Assembly (NCBI GenBank): GCA_027924645.1
Contig: BSBN01000140.1
Coordinates: 8,562,501 to 8,626,500, forward strand
DNA: 64,000 nt
DNA from: Cunninghamia lanceolata
Lineage: Eukaryota; Streptophyta; Pinopsida; Cupressales; Cupressaceae
Direction of reading: 5' to 3'
Below, piece by piece: positions 45,574-56,866 of this stretch (positions are counted from its first letter, which is position 1; each line of letters begins with the position of its first letter). A program made the position numbers and the translations under genes. Under the pieces are notes generated by a model. The model was not told the origin of the DNA. It was given only the letters and a program-made list of their open reading frames with translations, and ran no database searches.

Positions 45574-46924
45574 AGGCTTTGTTAATTCATCATCATTTAC
45601 TCTTTATCAATCCGGAGGTGTCTGGAATGATCTGCGATAAGACTATTTGTTGGGGGGGTTTTTGAATGGAATGGTTGAGGACCAAGGATCGGTTTAGGGA
45701 CCCTTGCACAATTGAAGTTCTAATCTTCTTTCTTATGAAATAAACTATTTTAAATTGTTCAAAAAGAAACAATCTTGCTTGGAAAGAAACTATTCTTAAC
45801 ATTTGCTGAAATAAACATGCTTGCTGAAATAAATGCTAATCTAATTGCTTTGAAACAAACACACGTGTTGAAATGAAAGTTTAATCTAGTTGTTGGAAAT
45901 GAACACTCGCAGAAGTAACAAAAAGGAAATCTATTGTTACTTCTTAGGCATGCAACACTCTGAACATCACAGTGCTTAAAGAGATAACAAATCTAATTTT
46001 TATGATTTTTCTATTTTTGAAGAATAAACCTGCAGGTGAGGACAGATAATAGAAAACAAGGTCAGTGCAAGAAGTTGGGTCTGCTTTTTGGCCAAAAATG
46101 GAAGTGTTTTCCCTGATTTTCAGAATTTGTCACATTTGACCTTAAAATTTGAAGCACTTAGAGATGGAATCTTTTAAAAAGTCACTAAATATAAAATGTA
46201 GTACTCGGAGTCTAGTTTCTAAATATGTAATTTTTTTCAATACCCAGATGATACAAATTAATTTTCAATAGGCATTTCTAAAAACCACTATTTAAAAGTC
46301 ACTTTTTTTTTATCATACCATGCACGTGTATGGCCAACATAATTTGACCTAAATAAAATTATTTTTCAAAATCCTTTTGGGAAAAAATGTGTAGTATAGT
46401 GAAGTTTGATGAGGATATTTTTTTATAATTTTTTTCCAATTAATTTTTTTTTATTAATTTTTTATTAGGCCTAATTGCTACTTTTGAAAACCCCTCGTGT
46501 ACGGCCAACATAATTTGAGCAAAAAAAATCATAAAATTAAAAAATAAAAATTCATTGTGTAAAGAATGATGTGTAGATTGATGAAATATAATTTTTTTAA
46601 AAAAAAATTTAAAAATTAAAAGTTATTAAAAAAATACAAACACCTGTCATTTCATGTTTTTGGACTAGTTTGCTTATAAATTAAATAATAAATAGAAGAA
46701 CATGTCCAATAACAAAAACAATTATATATTTGAAAACTAGACAATGTCATCTATAATGGGTTTTCATTTCGTAAAAAAATTCAGAAAAAAAGGCCATCAG
46801 CCATACAGGTAAACTCAGTGTTTCTTCTTGTTTTGTACTTAGAAAAAACTTGCAAGTCCAAGGCTCAAGGTCGGTCAACCATGCCTATCCCGAGCCTAAA
46901 ACCCAAGAAAAGGGAAGGGAAAAG
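45574..46924. other. No gene; AT-rich DNA with a 172-bp tandem repeat
   Basis: No coding domain seen. Two related blocks start GTGTA.GGCCAACATAATTTG at about 46326 and 46498 (period 172 bp). Confidence 0.55.
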
Positions 46925-46950
46925 GCGGGTGAAGATTTCCAATTTCAAAT

Positions 46951-47065
46951 AACAGGTACTCGTTACATAACGGGTACCTGTTATTGAAAACATAATGGGT
47001 ACGCGTTATATAACGGGTACCCGTTTTATAACAAGTGCTCGTTTCTATTATACCCGTTATTTCCC
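46951..47065. repeat. K left subterminal palindrome cluster
   Basis: About six copies, 18-24 bp apart, of a motif like AACGGGTACCCGTT: AACAGGTACTCGTT, AACGGGTACCTGTT, AATGGGTACGCGTT, AACGGGTACCCGTT, AACAAGTGCTCGTT and a half-site ACCCGTTAT. CpG-containing, in otherwise AT-rich DNA. Confidence 0.85.
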
Positions 47066-47678
47066 ATATTAGGGAAAAATGTACTTTTACTATATCCCTG
47101 CAACTTGCAAGTCTAATCAGTACGGCGCGACAGCGACAATTTCTGCATTTTTTTACTTACAAGTGTTTTGTGGAATTTCTTGACAAGTCATCTTCTATTC
47201 AGATTTTGAAAGGAGTCAATCATATGAACAATTCTAAAGTGAAATCAAGTGCATGAGCTATTTTCAAGAGGAATAAAGAAAGAAGGTTTTTTTTTTTACA
47301 TCTACCTTTTACTTCAAAATCTATGGAACAAAGGATCTACATCTAATTCTACTTCAAAAGTTTAAATAAGAACATCAATTATGAAATTGGATTAAGTATT
47401 AATTGTTATTTTATCAAGAGGGTTTGGTAATCATGGGATCAAATCAACGTCAAAGAAAAAAACAAAGGAGAGTAATGACACCTCAAGAAATTGAAGCAAA
47501 TAGAGAGAAGGAAGCCAAAAGGAAAAGAGATAGAAGAGCAAGGATTCAAGAGATGAAGAATATTGAAGCATCTAGTTCCATGAGTATTGAAGAGAAAGAC
47601 ATTCAAGAGAGTATAAATGATGGGACGAATGTAGATGATGCAAATGTGGAAATGGTGAATTTAGAAGAAAATGTGTCT

Positions 47679-47969
47679 ATAGAAACAAATGCATGTATGT
47701 CTTCAAACCCAACTTTCGAAGATATGGAAAATGCGACTTAGACAAACAAATCTAGGTATGTCTTCAAAGCCAACTTTCAATGTTATGGAAAACAGGACTA
47801 TAGAAACAAATCCAGGTGTGTCTTTGGAGCCAACTTTCAATGATATAGAAAACACGACTATAGAAACAAATCCAGGTGTGTCTTCGGAGCCAACTTTCAA
47901 TGATATGAAAAACATGACTATAGAAACAAATCCAGGTATGTCTTCAAACCCACCTATTGATGATATGAA
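47679..47969 (+). repeat. In-frame 60-bp repeats in the transposase N-terminus
   Basis: About five units encoding TIETNPGVSSEPTFNDMEN variants. A one-base shift in the second unit breaks the frame. Confidence 0.9.
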
Positions 47970-50133
47970 TGAGAATGATATCCCTTTTAGGAGTGAAAAT
48001 GAAAATGTTTTATTTGAGATTGAAATAAATGTCTTAGATAATCTTCCTAGTAAGATTTCTTGGAGGCAAATGAGAACTCATGCAAATAGATTATATAAAA
48101 AAAAATTTATAGAAAAAGTCTTAGATTTCAATGTCAACTTATGATGCAATTGATGAAGATGTGGAAATTGTGAAAAGTAATGAAAAAGTTAGGCATCTTT
48201 GTAAAACCTAAAAAAAAAAGATGAATCAATGAAACAAGTTTTATCTAGTGTTGCTAATGCTATTGATTCTATTGGTAAAAAGAGTCGATATAAAGATAGA
48301 AATGTAGCATGAAGAGCTATAACAACTGCTTTAGTCAATAAATCATCTTCTAATAAAAGAATGATAAGTAAGACAAGTGAAATTCTAAAGATAAATCCTA
48401 AAACTTTGAGAAGAGCAGCAAAGAGAAGAGAATCTATTGAAAAAGATCCAATTAACCAATGTTAGAGTTTTAGTGGTAGACTCCCAAGGTATGACATGAA
48501 ATTAAATAGTAAAATCAAATCTTTAATTGAAAAATATTGGCATGATAATACAAGGGTATCATCTAATGTTAGAGATGTTTTAAAATTACTAGTGGGGTCT
48601 AAAATTCGTGATCCTCATCCAAAACATCTATTAGACATGACTCAAACTGAATTATATAAAAAATTCTTAGATGATTTAGTGTTAGAACCTTTTAATATTA
48701 CCATAAGCCAAAGATATTTGAGAAATGTAAACCTTGGTATGTGAAAATTAATAAACAGCAAATCTCTTGTTGTTGTAAAACTCATGTGCAATTTCGTTAT
48801 TATTATGATGTTTTTCGATATATACGTTCTACTTTGCATACTAATGAAATTATGCAGGAATGTGGTATTAATATGCCACCTCAAACAATTAAGGAGTTTG
48901 TAGCAGGTTTGTTTTGTGAAACATCTACTGGATACTTATTTTATTCAAAAGCATGTATTTTTGGATAATGCAATAGATGTGGCAACTTTTCATTGTTAGG
49001 AGAATGTATGCATGAAAATATTTCACATGAATTTGGACAACAATTAGTGGATGTGAAAAAATTCAAGAATGTTGAATATTCTTTAAAGGATGGAAAAATT
49101 GGAAAGCGTTGTGAGTTAGTCACTGAAAAAATTTGTGTGCATGCATTCATCAAAGATTTTAAGGATAATATTTTATCCAAATATGTCAAACACTCCCAAT
49201 ATGCTCGGTGGCTTGATGGACAATTCCATTCATGTAAAAACACCTTTCCAATTGGAACTATCCTATTAGTGGTTGACTTTGTAGAAAACTATAATCTTGC
49301 TCCACAAGAGGAAATTCAATCTCAGTATTATAATTCAGTGCAAGTGGCCATATTTGTTTATATTGTATACAGACATGCAGATGATAATACAAAAGATAAT
49401 GGAAAATTTTTGAGGGAATATCATTTCTATTTGAGTGATAACCGGTTACACTCTTCAGAATTTGTGCAATATTGTTTCACAAAATTTTATGAAAGTTTAA
49501 AAGAAAGAGGAATCTAAATGACACAACATTTCATATGGTCAGATAATTGTATAGGGCAATTCAAAAATGCAAGAATGTTTTATTGGCTATGTAGGGCTCA
49601 CAAAGAAATCAATATCCAACATATGTGGAGTTTTTTTGAAGCTGGACATGGTAAAGGAGAACATGATGGAGCTGGAGCATGTGTGAAAAGAGCTCTTGCT
49701 AGAGAGCAACTAAAATTTGAGGATACAGCCAAATGTAGAGATGCACGTGCAATTGTAGATTGGTGTAATGAAAAGTTGTCTACGGGATCAAGTCAGAACT
49801 CTACAATTCAACGATTCTTTTGGTTAGTCGAAGAAGAGAATATTCCTACTTGACTTGATTGTGAGACAATAACTGGATCAACAAAATGGCATTCATTTAA
49901 GAGTTTAAATGCAAGCACATGGACTATATGGACTAGGGAGCTTGCATGTTTTTGTTAAATTTGTATTACAGGTGATTGGGGAGCATGTGAAAATACAAAA
50001 TGGGTTGAAGAATGGAAACAAAGATCCTTGACACCTACAGAAACACAAGATCAACTTGAAACAACAATTGAAGATGATAATCAAATGTTTGCATCAAATG
50101 ACTATGATCGTGTTTCAAACCTTGTACAAGAAG

Positions 50134-50268
50134 GTACTTTTGTTTTCAATTTTTTTTATTGTCATTTTTTTGTACATCCATATATAATTAATTATATATG
50201 TATGCATGCACAAATTTATGTGATTTAGATACATGTCACACTTTATTGAATTATATAATTTTTTGTAG
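50134..50268 (+). other. Intron 1 of the K transposase gene
   Basis: Donor AAG|GTACTTTT, acceptor TTTTTGTAG|GACATATG; 135 bp, T-rich. Removing it joins VQE to GHMYAVIAPE without a frame change. Confidence 0.75.
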
Positions 50269-50656
50269 GACATATGTATGCTGTTATTGCACCTGAGTGC
50301 AATGAAGAGGAACTGAGTATTGGTTGGCTCGATGTGTTGAGACAAAACAAAAGTTGTTACATCCTAGAGTAGATGATGATAACATGGAGTATCCAACAGG
50401 TTTTGTGGTTGTTTTTGGCACTTGACTACGAAATATCTAATAAGAAGGAATGGTGTGCCTGCATTTGAAGATTATGAAACACATAAGATCATACATTACT
50501 CACATTTGGTTGTGGCAACAAATATAAAACTAGTCAGATATCAAGGCAAACCTTCTAATAAACAGTTATGGACAATTTCGATGGAAGAACATAAGTCAAT
50601 TATAGATGCATTATAAAAAATGAGGATGCAGATGGTACAGTAGAATAAATTTCCAG

Positions 50657-50803
50657 GTATGTAAACTATACTCTTACATCCCCAAGTTAAATTCTTTCAT
50701 TCTCATTTCAGCTTCTATATTATTCCCCTTGTCTTAAATTTTGTATCGACTCATCTAAATATATAGTTAATTTACTTGTACATTTGAACATTACTTTTTG
50801 CAG
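50657..50803 (+). other. Intron 2 of the K transposase gene
   Basis: Donor TTCCAG|GTATGTAAAC (strong), acceptor CTTTTTGCAG|GTGTACC. 147 bp. The short last exon 50804-50836 encodes VYPRQVIKFA and a stop. Confidence 0.7.
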
Positions 50804-51555
50804 GTGTACCCTAGACAAGTAATCAAATTTGCATGATTGTCAATAGAAGTTTTTACCATACAAGTATGTGAGGTCAATTTTGTAGTCTTCAACTAAAAGT
50901 GAATGAAAATTAGGTAATTGTATATATACTTACATTATGGCTTTCACATTCAACATGTTATCTAGAACTACATAATGCATCAATGTTTTATCTTTTTGGT
51001 ATATAAATTCTTTCAGTCTCATTTCAGCTTCTATATTATTCCCCTTATCTTAAATTTTGTATCGACTCATGTAAATATATAGTTAATTTACTTGTACATT
51101 TGAACATTACTTTTTGCAGGTGTACCCTAGACAACTAGTCAAATTTGCATGATTGTCAATAGAAGTTTTCACCATACAAGTATGTGAGGTCAATTTTGTA
51201 GTCTTCAACTAAAAGTGAACACAAATTAGGTAATTGTATATATAGTTACATTATGGCTTTCACATTCAACATGTTATCTAGAACTACATAATGCATCAAT
51301 GTTTTGTCTTTTTGGTATATAAATTCTTTCATTCTCATCTCAGCTTCTATATTATTCCCCTTGTCTTAAATTTTGTATCGACTCATGTAAATATATAGTT
51401 AATTTACTTGTACATTTAAACATTACTTTTTGCAGGTGTACCCTAGACAAGTAGTCAAATTTGCATGATTGTCTATAGAAGTTTTCACCATACAAGTATG
51501 TGAGGTCAATTTTGTAGTCTTAACTAAAAGTGAACACAAATTAGGTAATTACATA
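50691..51555. repeat. 316-bp tandem repeat carrying the terminal exon (2.7 copies)
   Basis: Units start at 50691, 51007 and 51323 (ATTCTTTCA.TCTCAT). Each contains the end of intron 2, the acceptor TTTTTGCAG, and the terminal exon reading VYPRQ(V/L)(I/V)KFA plus TGA. The only base changes in the exons are V/L and I/V type. Confidence 0.92.
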
Positions 51556-51579
51556 TATATACTCAAATATTTATCATCC

Positions 51580-51870
51580 ATCCTCTAAAGACACCCGGTT
51601 GTACATCCCCTTAATTCATCCTCTTAGCTCCCCTTAAGCCATCCTCTTACATCCCCTTAAGCCATCAAGTTTTATCTTATACTTTGTAAATTGACTAATG
51701 TACATCTCTCCAAGTAAGCTATCCTCTTTTTTATTCCCTTAAGACATCCTCTTCTAGCTCCCCTTTTATTTAATCTTCTTATACATCCCCTAAAGCCATC
51801 CTCTTATGTATCCCCTTAAGACATCCTCTCAGCTCCCCTTAAGCCATTGTCTTACATCCTCTTTTGTGTT
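51580..51870. repeat. Degenerate minisatellite
   Basis: Irregular repeats of about 20 bp built on CATCCTCTTACATCCCCTTA with AGCTCCCCTTAAGC variants. Confidence 0.8.
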
Positions 51871-53159
51871 ATTTAGTTACATATTGCATTAATATTTTAT
51901 GTTTTTGGTACATATTCTTTCATTCTCATTTGCATTCATTATTTCTTGTAGGTGTATCCTACAAGTAGATTTTTCCATGATTGCCACTACAAGATTTCAT
52001 CATAATGTAAATGGTAGATCAATTTTGTAGTCATGTCAAACTAATAACATGGACCTATAAGCTAATTGTATAGATATACTTATATGTTTAATAATGGACC
52101 TATTTTTTGTTTTGAGACTCTTTTTATGATCTATGCATTTAATTTTCACAGATTGAATATTATTTTATGATCTATGCTATTAGTGTAGAGGTTCAATAAG
52201 TATATAGTTTGTATTCTTCCTATCATTTTTGTGCCCACTTTAGCTATGTTTTGAGATATGTTGATAGCATTTATTTTAAATATTATTTAAATGCACAAAT
52301 GTTGAAAAGTAGTGTCATGATAGTTAAAGGGAAATAGTCCTAGGATAGTTTGCATATTTGAAACATGGTTTAATATCACCTCTATGAATGCCTAGGTGTA
52401 GTCATTGGTGTTGTAGAACTTTATTTACGACTGCTAAGGTAATAATAAGGGTTATCATGCATAGATAAGGTATTAAATAGGCATTATTTCAAACTAAATG
52501 ACTACCATAAAGGTTACTCATTGTCATAGTAAATAGAAGATTATTGTCATGCATGAAGATTATTGCCATGTATCCAATCTAGACTGTCATAAATCATTGA
52601 GATTTTCTCATAAGAGCAATTCAAATCTAAAAATCAGTCATAATGAGGTTATATCATCTAAATTCCATTGCAAAAATCTATATGACAATAATAAAACAAA
52701 TTTAGGATAGTCATGAAACAAATAGGACACTCATGAAACAAATAGGACAATCATGTTAGTCAAGAGGTTTTCACAGTGATTGATGATCAAGTATATCATT
52801 CTAATTGGTCATTTGCTAGAGTTAGATAGACATGTATTTATGGCAACAAGTGGCCTTAATGAAATTCATAAGTGGTCATCCAAACACCTATATGATTGTC
52901 ATAACAATCCCTTTAATAGCCACTTGCCTTCATGACCATTCAAAGATGTTATTAAGAACTTGAAGATAATCCCTAATACCCACTCAATAGAACTACTAAG
53001 AGAATGGCCAATCAAACAAAGACAAGAATCTACATATAGCAAAAGGAATCTCAAAAATCTAATAATTCCCTAGCACTAGAAACATTATGAGTAATCATTA
53101 TAAGCCCGATTAATGCACCAACATTGTCAACCAATAAGGTATAAAAGAGAAGATCTTAA
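51871..53159. other. No gene; contains a relic of the terminal exon
   Basis: A diverged copy of the 316-bp unit lies near 51905-52040 (TTCTTGTAG then GTGTATCCTACAAG). The rest is AT-rich and rich in short GTCAT/TCATG words, including a three-fold AGGACA.TCATGAAACAAAT block near 52703-52755. Confidence 0.55.
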
Positions 53160-53880
53160 AAGATTTTTTTGTATCTTATATTGTGTGGATAAGAAATTTG
53201 AATTTCCTTGTAGTTTCTTCTTTAAAAAGTTAGTTTCTCTACAAGAATTGAATACTACTTCTTGAATAATTTCAAAATGTGATAAATTTTTTTGTAGCTT
53301 ATATTGTGTGGATAAGATTCAAATGAATTTCCTTAGATAGTTTCTTCTTTAAAAGAGTTAGTTTCTCTACAAGAATTGTTCATGCTACTTCTTGAATAAT
53401 TTCAAATTGTGATAAAAATTTTTGTAGCTTATATTGTGTGGATAAGATTTGAATTGAACCTTCTAGTTTCTTCTTTAAAAGAGTTAGAATTGAATACTAC
53501 TTCTTGAATAATTTCAAATTGTGATAAAAAAAATTGTAGCTTATATTGTGTGGATAAGATTCAAATGAATTTCCTTAGATAGTTTCTTCTTTAAAAGAGT
53601 TAGTTTCTCTACAAGAATTGAATGCTACTTCTTAAATAATTTGAAATTGTGATAAAAAATTTTGTAGCTTATATTGTGTGGATAAGATTTGAATTGAACC
53701 TTCTAGTTTCTTCTTTAAAAGAGTTAGAATTGAATACTACTTCTTGAATAATTTCAAATTGTGATAAAAAGTTTTGTAGCTTATATTGTGTGGATAAGAT
53801 TCAAATGAATTTCCTTAGATAGTTTCTTCTTTAAAAGAGTTAGTTTCTCTACAAGAATTGAACTCTTCATTTGAATCATG
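53160..53880. repeat. Satellite-like array with a 240-bp higher-order unit
   Basis: Six monomers marked by GTAGCTTATATTGTGTGG at about 53171, 53294, 53424, 53536, 53664 and 53776. Spacings are 123, 130, 112, 128 and 112 bp. Two monomer types alternate in the last four, giving an exact 240-bp dimer repeat (53424 to 53664, and 53536 to 53776). Confidence 0.92.
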
Positions 53881-54593
53881 TTTTGAATGTTTTTTTAACG
53901 AAGATTTTGTTCAAGGACACTATCAAAGTGAGTCTAACATCCTTATCATTTTATCATGATTTTGTAGGTTTATCCTAGGTAAATTACCTTGTTATAAAGT
54001 GCCCTAAATTTATCTATTAGATAATTGTAACACCAAACTTATCTATTAGATAATTGTAACACCATTTACCTATCTATTCCACTATGTAAATTAACTTAAT
54101 TTAGGTTTGTGAGGCAGTTAATAGATTGTTCACTATTTCAAGAAGAACTATTGAACCATTATGCATAATCACTTCTTAAAAATTAAAAAATGTAGTAGAG
54201 AGAAATCTTCTAACATGTCTCAATTAAATAATTTATAATCTAGAAGTGAACAATGAAGCATATTTAACATATTAAATCTTTAACATATTATCTAGAGCAT
54301 ACTAAACTACATTCAAGCATATATACTCAATAATATATACATGTAGATCTAGATCTAGATAAGTCCATGAAATACTATAAAATGTCTAGGTAGGACCCAT
54401 GAAATGTGTACTTTAAAAAATCTACTCATCATCAGCATATAAATAAATACAAATCACAATTCATGAAATACTGAAATATATCTAGAAGTACATGTAATAG
54501 CAAGTTCGACATATATAGTCAAAGTCCTAGTACGGCATATATAAAAAATAATGTGCACATCATACAGTTTAGTCTATGAAATAAAACTCTATG
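53881..54593. other. No gene; small repeats
   Basis: Includes another GTAG then GTTTATCCTAGG block near 53965 that resembles the transposase terminal exon, and two tandem CTTATCTATTAGATAATTG units near 54010-54055. Confidence 0.5.
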
Positions 54594-56622
54594 TCAGGGA
54601 TGATCATCACTCAAGTTCAAATTTGAAAGAGGCCTCTTTCTTCCTCGTGAAATAGATGGATCTACCTCATGCTGTACACAAGAGAAAGAACTTGTAATTA
54701 GATTTTAAAAAATTAAAAATGACATATGAAATTAAATATTTAAATGTAGGCTTTAAAGTGTGCATTTAAATTACCGTGCAATCATGCTCATGTAGTCCCA
54801 CATTTTGTTGTGCAGGTGGTATAATTGTTTCATCTTCGTGACCAAAAGTTTGACTTGCTAATTGCTAGAATTTCAAATAAAGCAAGTTTGAAATAAGTTA
54901 GAATTTAAATTTAGCATATAAAGACCTAGAAATTACACAGAAAATTTAGTAAAGTTTAGGACCTCAAAATGTGTAGATGGCTCATGAATTTGTCCCTGAG
55001 TAGCAACCTAACCAATAGTCTCACTCCTATCATCTTGCACTTACATATATATGGGTGCATATATAAATTTATATAAACTCAAAAAAGAAAATTGGTACAA
55101 ATTTAGTACAATTTTTTAAAACACACACCAGGGAATACTCAGGCATAATAGCTGACGATGGAGGATCAATGGAAGAAACACCTGAGCCATGTGGTCGGTC
55201 AAACATGGGAACTGCCACATGACCTGAGCCTTGCTGCAATAGTAGTGTTTCACATACATGTACATATAGTTATTTATTTAATTATACACTTGTTAATTTA
55301 AAATATAATATTAATAAGTTTCAAAAGAAAATTTAAACTAGAATTAGATACATATGGTTTTAGGGTTAAGATATATTGGTTTACCCCATAAGGTGTGCCA
55401 ATCTCTACAGCTGTTGATGCAAAACTCAATGTATCAAATCGTGATGTGTCCCTAGAGCGACTTGAGATCTATACAACAAATCGTTCACAATTATATATTA
55501 ATTCATTAAATTATTTATATAATTTCTTATCTACATTCAAATTATGCACTTGAAATATTTAATAAAATGTGGTCAATGTACTTGTGTAGGATTATCATCT
55601 GAATATAGTAGATCCAAGTATGACTCCACTCCAGCTGTAGCTGCATCTGATGTGGATGTAGGAGTAGGACCATAACACGGTTGATTGTAATTTGTACACA
55701 AATGTGCCCCTAACATGCCTGAGGCTCTATGCTGAGATGCATCAACTCCTCCATGATGCTCTCCACCACTGAATTCAGCTACCATGTGGGTAGCTTGTTC
55801 AGTGAGATTGCCTGAGAGTCTACTCAATGCTCCTAATGTCGACAAAACTGCCTGCTGCTGAATAGGTGCAAGAATCGTGGGCAAAATAGGAGCAACCATA
55901 GGAGCAGGAGGAACAGGTCAATTGGGGTCAACTCATGCCCCTGGTCTGTGTTGTGGCATACCACGACCAACACCTTGAAATTCTCTCATATCAAAATAAT
56001 TGGGTTTTTGACCCAATTGAAACTCCGCCCATAATTTTCTCAAAAAATATAGCAACACCTCACAATTAGCATGTGGTGGGTGATCAAACACCATCCACCA
56101 CTGATCCCAAAAATGTCTTGAAATTCCCTCATGTGTACACCACTTAATTGATATTCTTTTTTTTGTTGCAGCTATAGGTTGATTAGTTTTTGGGTGACGA
56201 AAAAATGGGGCTAATGTTTGTTTTGTAATGTGGAGGTCATGGATGTCTTTATATGAAAGACCATCCGCATGAAATTGCCTCCTCTCCTCCCGCTAAAGAT
56301 GAAATCTATTTAGGTCTGCATCAATAGACCTAACAGAATCAATAATGGTTTGCATCGAAGATGCAAACCGAACCACATGAGGAGGCATCAAGTGAGGTTG
56401 ATTATATATCAAATTAATGTTCTCCTCAATTGCATTAATATTTTCATTAATGTTTTGCCGCAATTGGGCCTCATCAAATGGAGGGGGTGGGGGGTTTTGA
56501 GGTGGAGGGGATGGGGGGTTTTCAGGTGGAGGGGGTGGGGGGTTTTCAGGTGGATCACGGGGTGGGGGGTTTTCATAAAGAATGTCATCTATTAAAAATT
56601 CATCTAGACTTTGGTCATCCAT
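54594..56622 (-). pseudogene. Second gene of K: six-exon proline-rich protein
   Basis: Minus strand, ATG at 56620-56622 (MDDQSLDEFLIDDILYENPPP). Exons: 56622-55582, 55468-55385, 55233-55129, about 55037-54963, 54864-54775 and 54671-54594. Most junctions are canonical (for example CCTTATGGG|GTAAAC, TATTGCAG|CAAGGC, TTCCCTG|GTGTGT, GCACG|GTAATT, GTACAG|CATGAG) and all are in phase 0. Product about 490 residues: acidic start, PPPPPEN repeats, a helical segment, then HITKQTLAPFFRHPKTN, KWCTHEGISRHFWDQWWMVFDHPPHANCEVLLYFLRKLWAEF, a Gly/Ser/Thr-rich middle and a basic end (SRGRKRPLSNLNLSDDHP). Four internal stops, each explained by one C-to-T change. No known domain; possibly the accessory DNA-binding protein of K. 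A splice-acceptor-like TTTGCAG before the ATG suggests a 5' UTR intron. Confidence 0.65.
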
Positions 56623-56866
56623 TAGATGTCTCCTGCAAATTTCCAAATATGTAAATTCATATAAAAAACTTACAAATGTATAATTTCACAAATATATATA
56701 CATATTGAAAACTTACAAACAAATATCTATAAATTTAAACTTAATCTAGAATAGATCTATAAATGATTTAGTTTAAAATATCCATGAATTTAGAGAGCAA
56801 GTAATACTTGAAAATTAAACATGCACAAGTTTATCATATAATATGATCAAATGATGATGTCTCACA

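Larger units (their letters stand above)
47433..50836 (+). pseudogene. Transposase-like gene of K, three exons, lightly decayed
   Basis: ATG at 47433 (MGSNQRQRKKQRRV). Domains in order: basic N-terminus, 60-bp repeat region, helix-rich part (LKINPKTLRRAAKRRESIEKD), DNTRVSSNVRDVLKLLVGSK, zinc-binding-looking SCCCKTHVQFRYYYD and CNRCGNFSLLGECMHE, then a core with LLVVDFVENYN (Asp at 49275), HFIWSDNCIGQFKNARMFYW (Asp at 49542), FEAGHGKGEHDGAGACVKRAL (Asp near 49665), then YPTGFVVVF. The core looks like an RNase H-fold DDE/D transposase. Introns: 50134-50268 and 50657-50803, both GT...AG. The last exon ends VKFA/IKFA with TGA at 50834-50836. Stops at 48966, 49515 (CAA type), 49854 (CGA type) and near 49957, with four to six one-base indels. 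Superfamily not settled. Confidence 0.7.

Noticed and set aside
53160..53880. CRISPR-like array
   Set aside because: Repeats and spacers are all repetitive, the units are over 110 bp and the genome is plant; it is a satellite.
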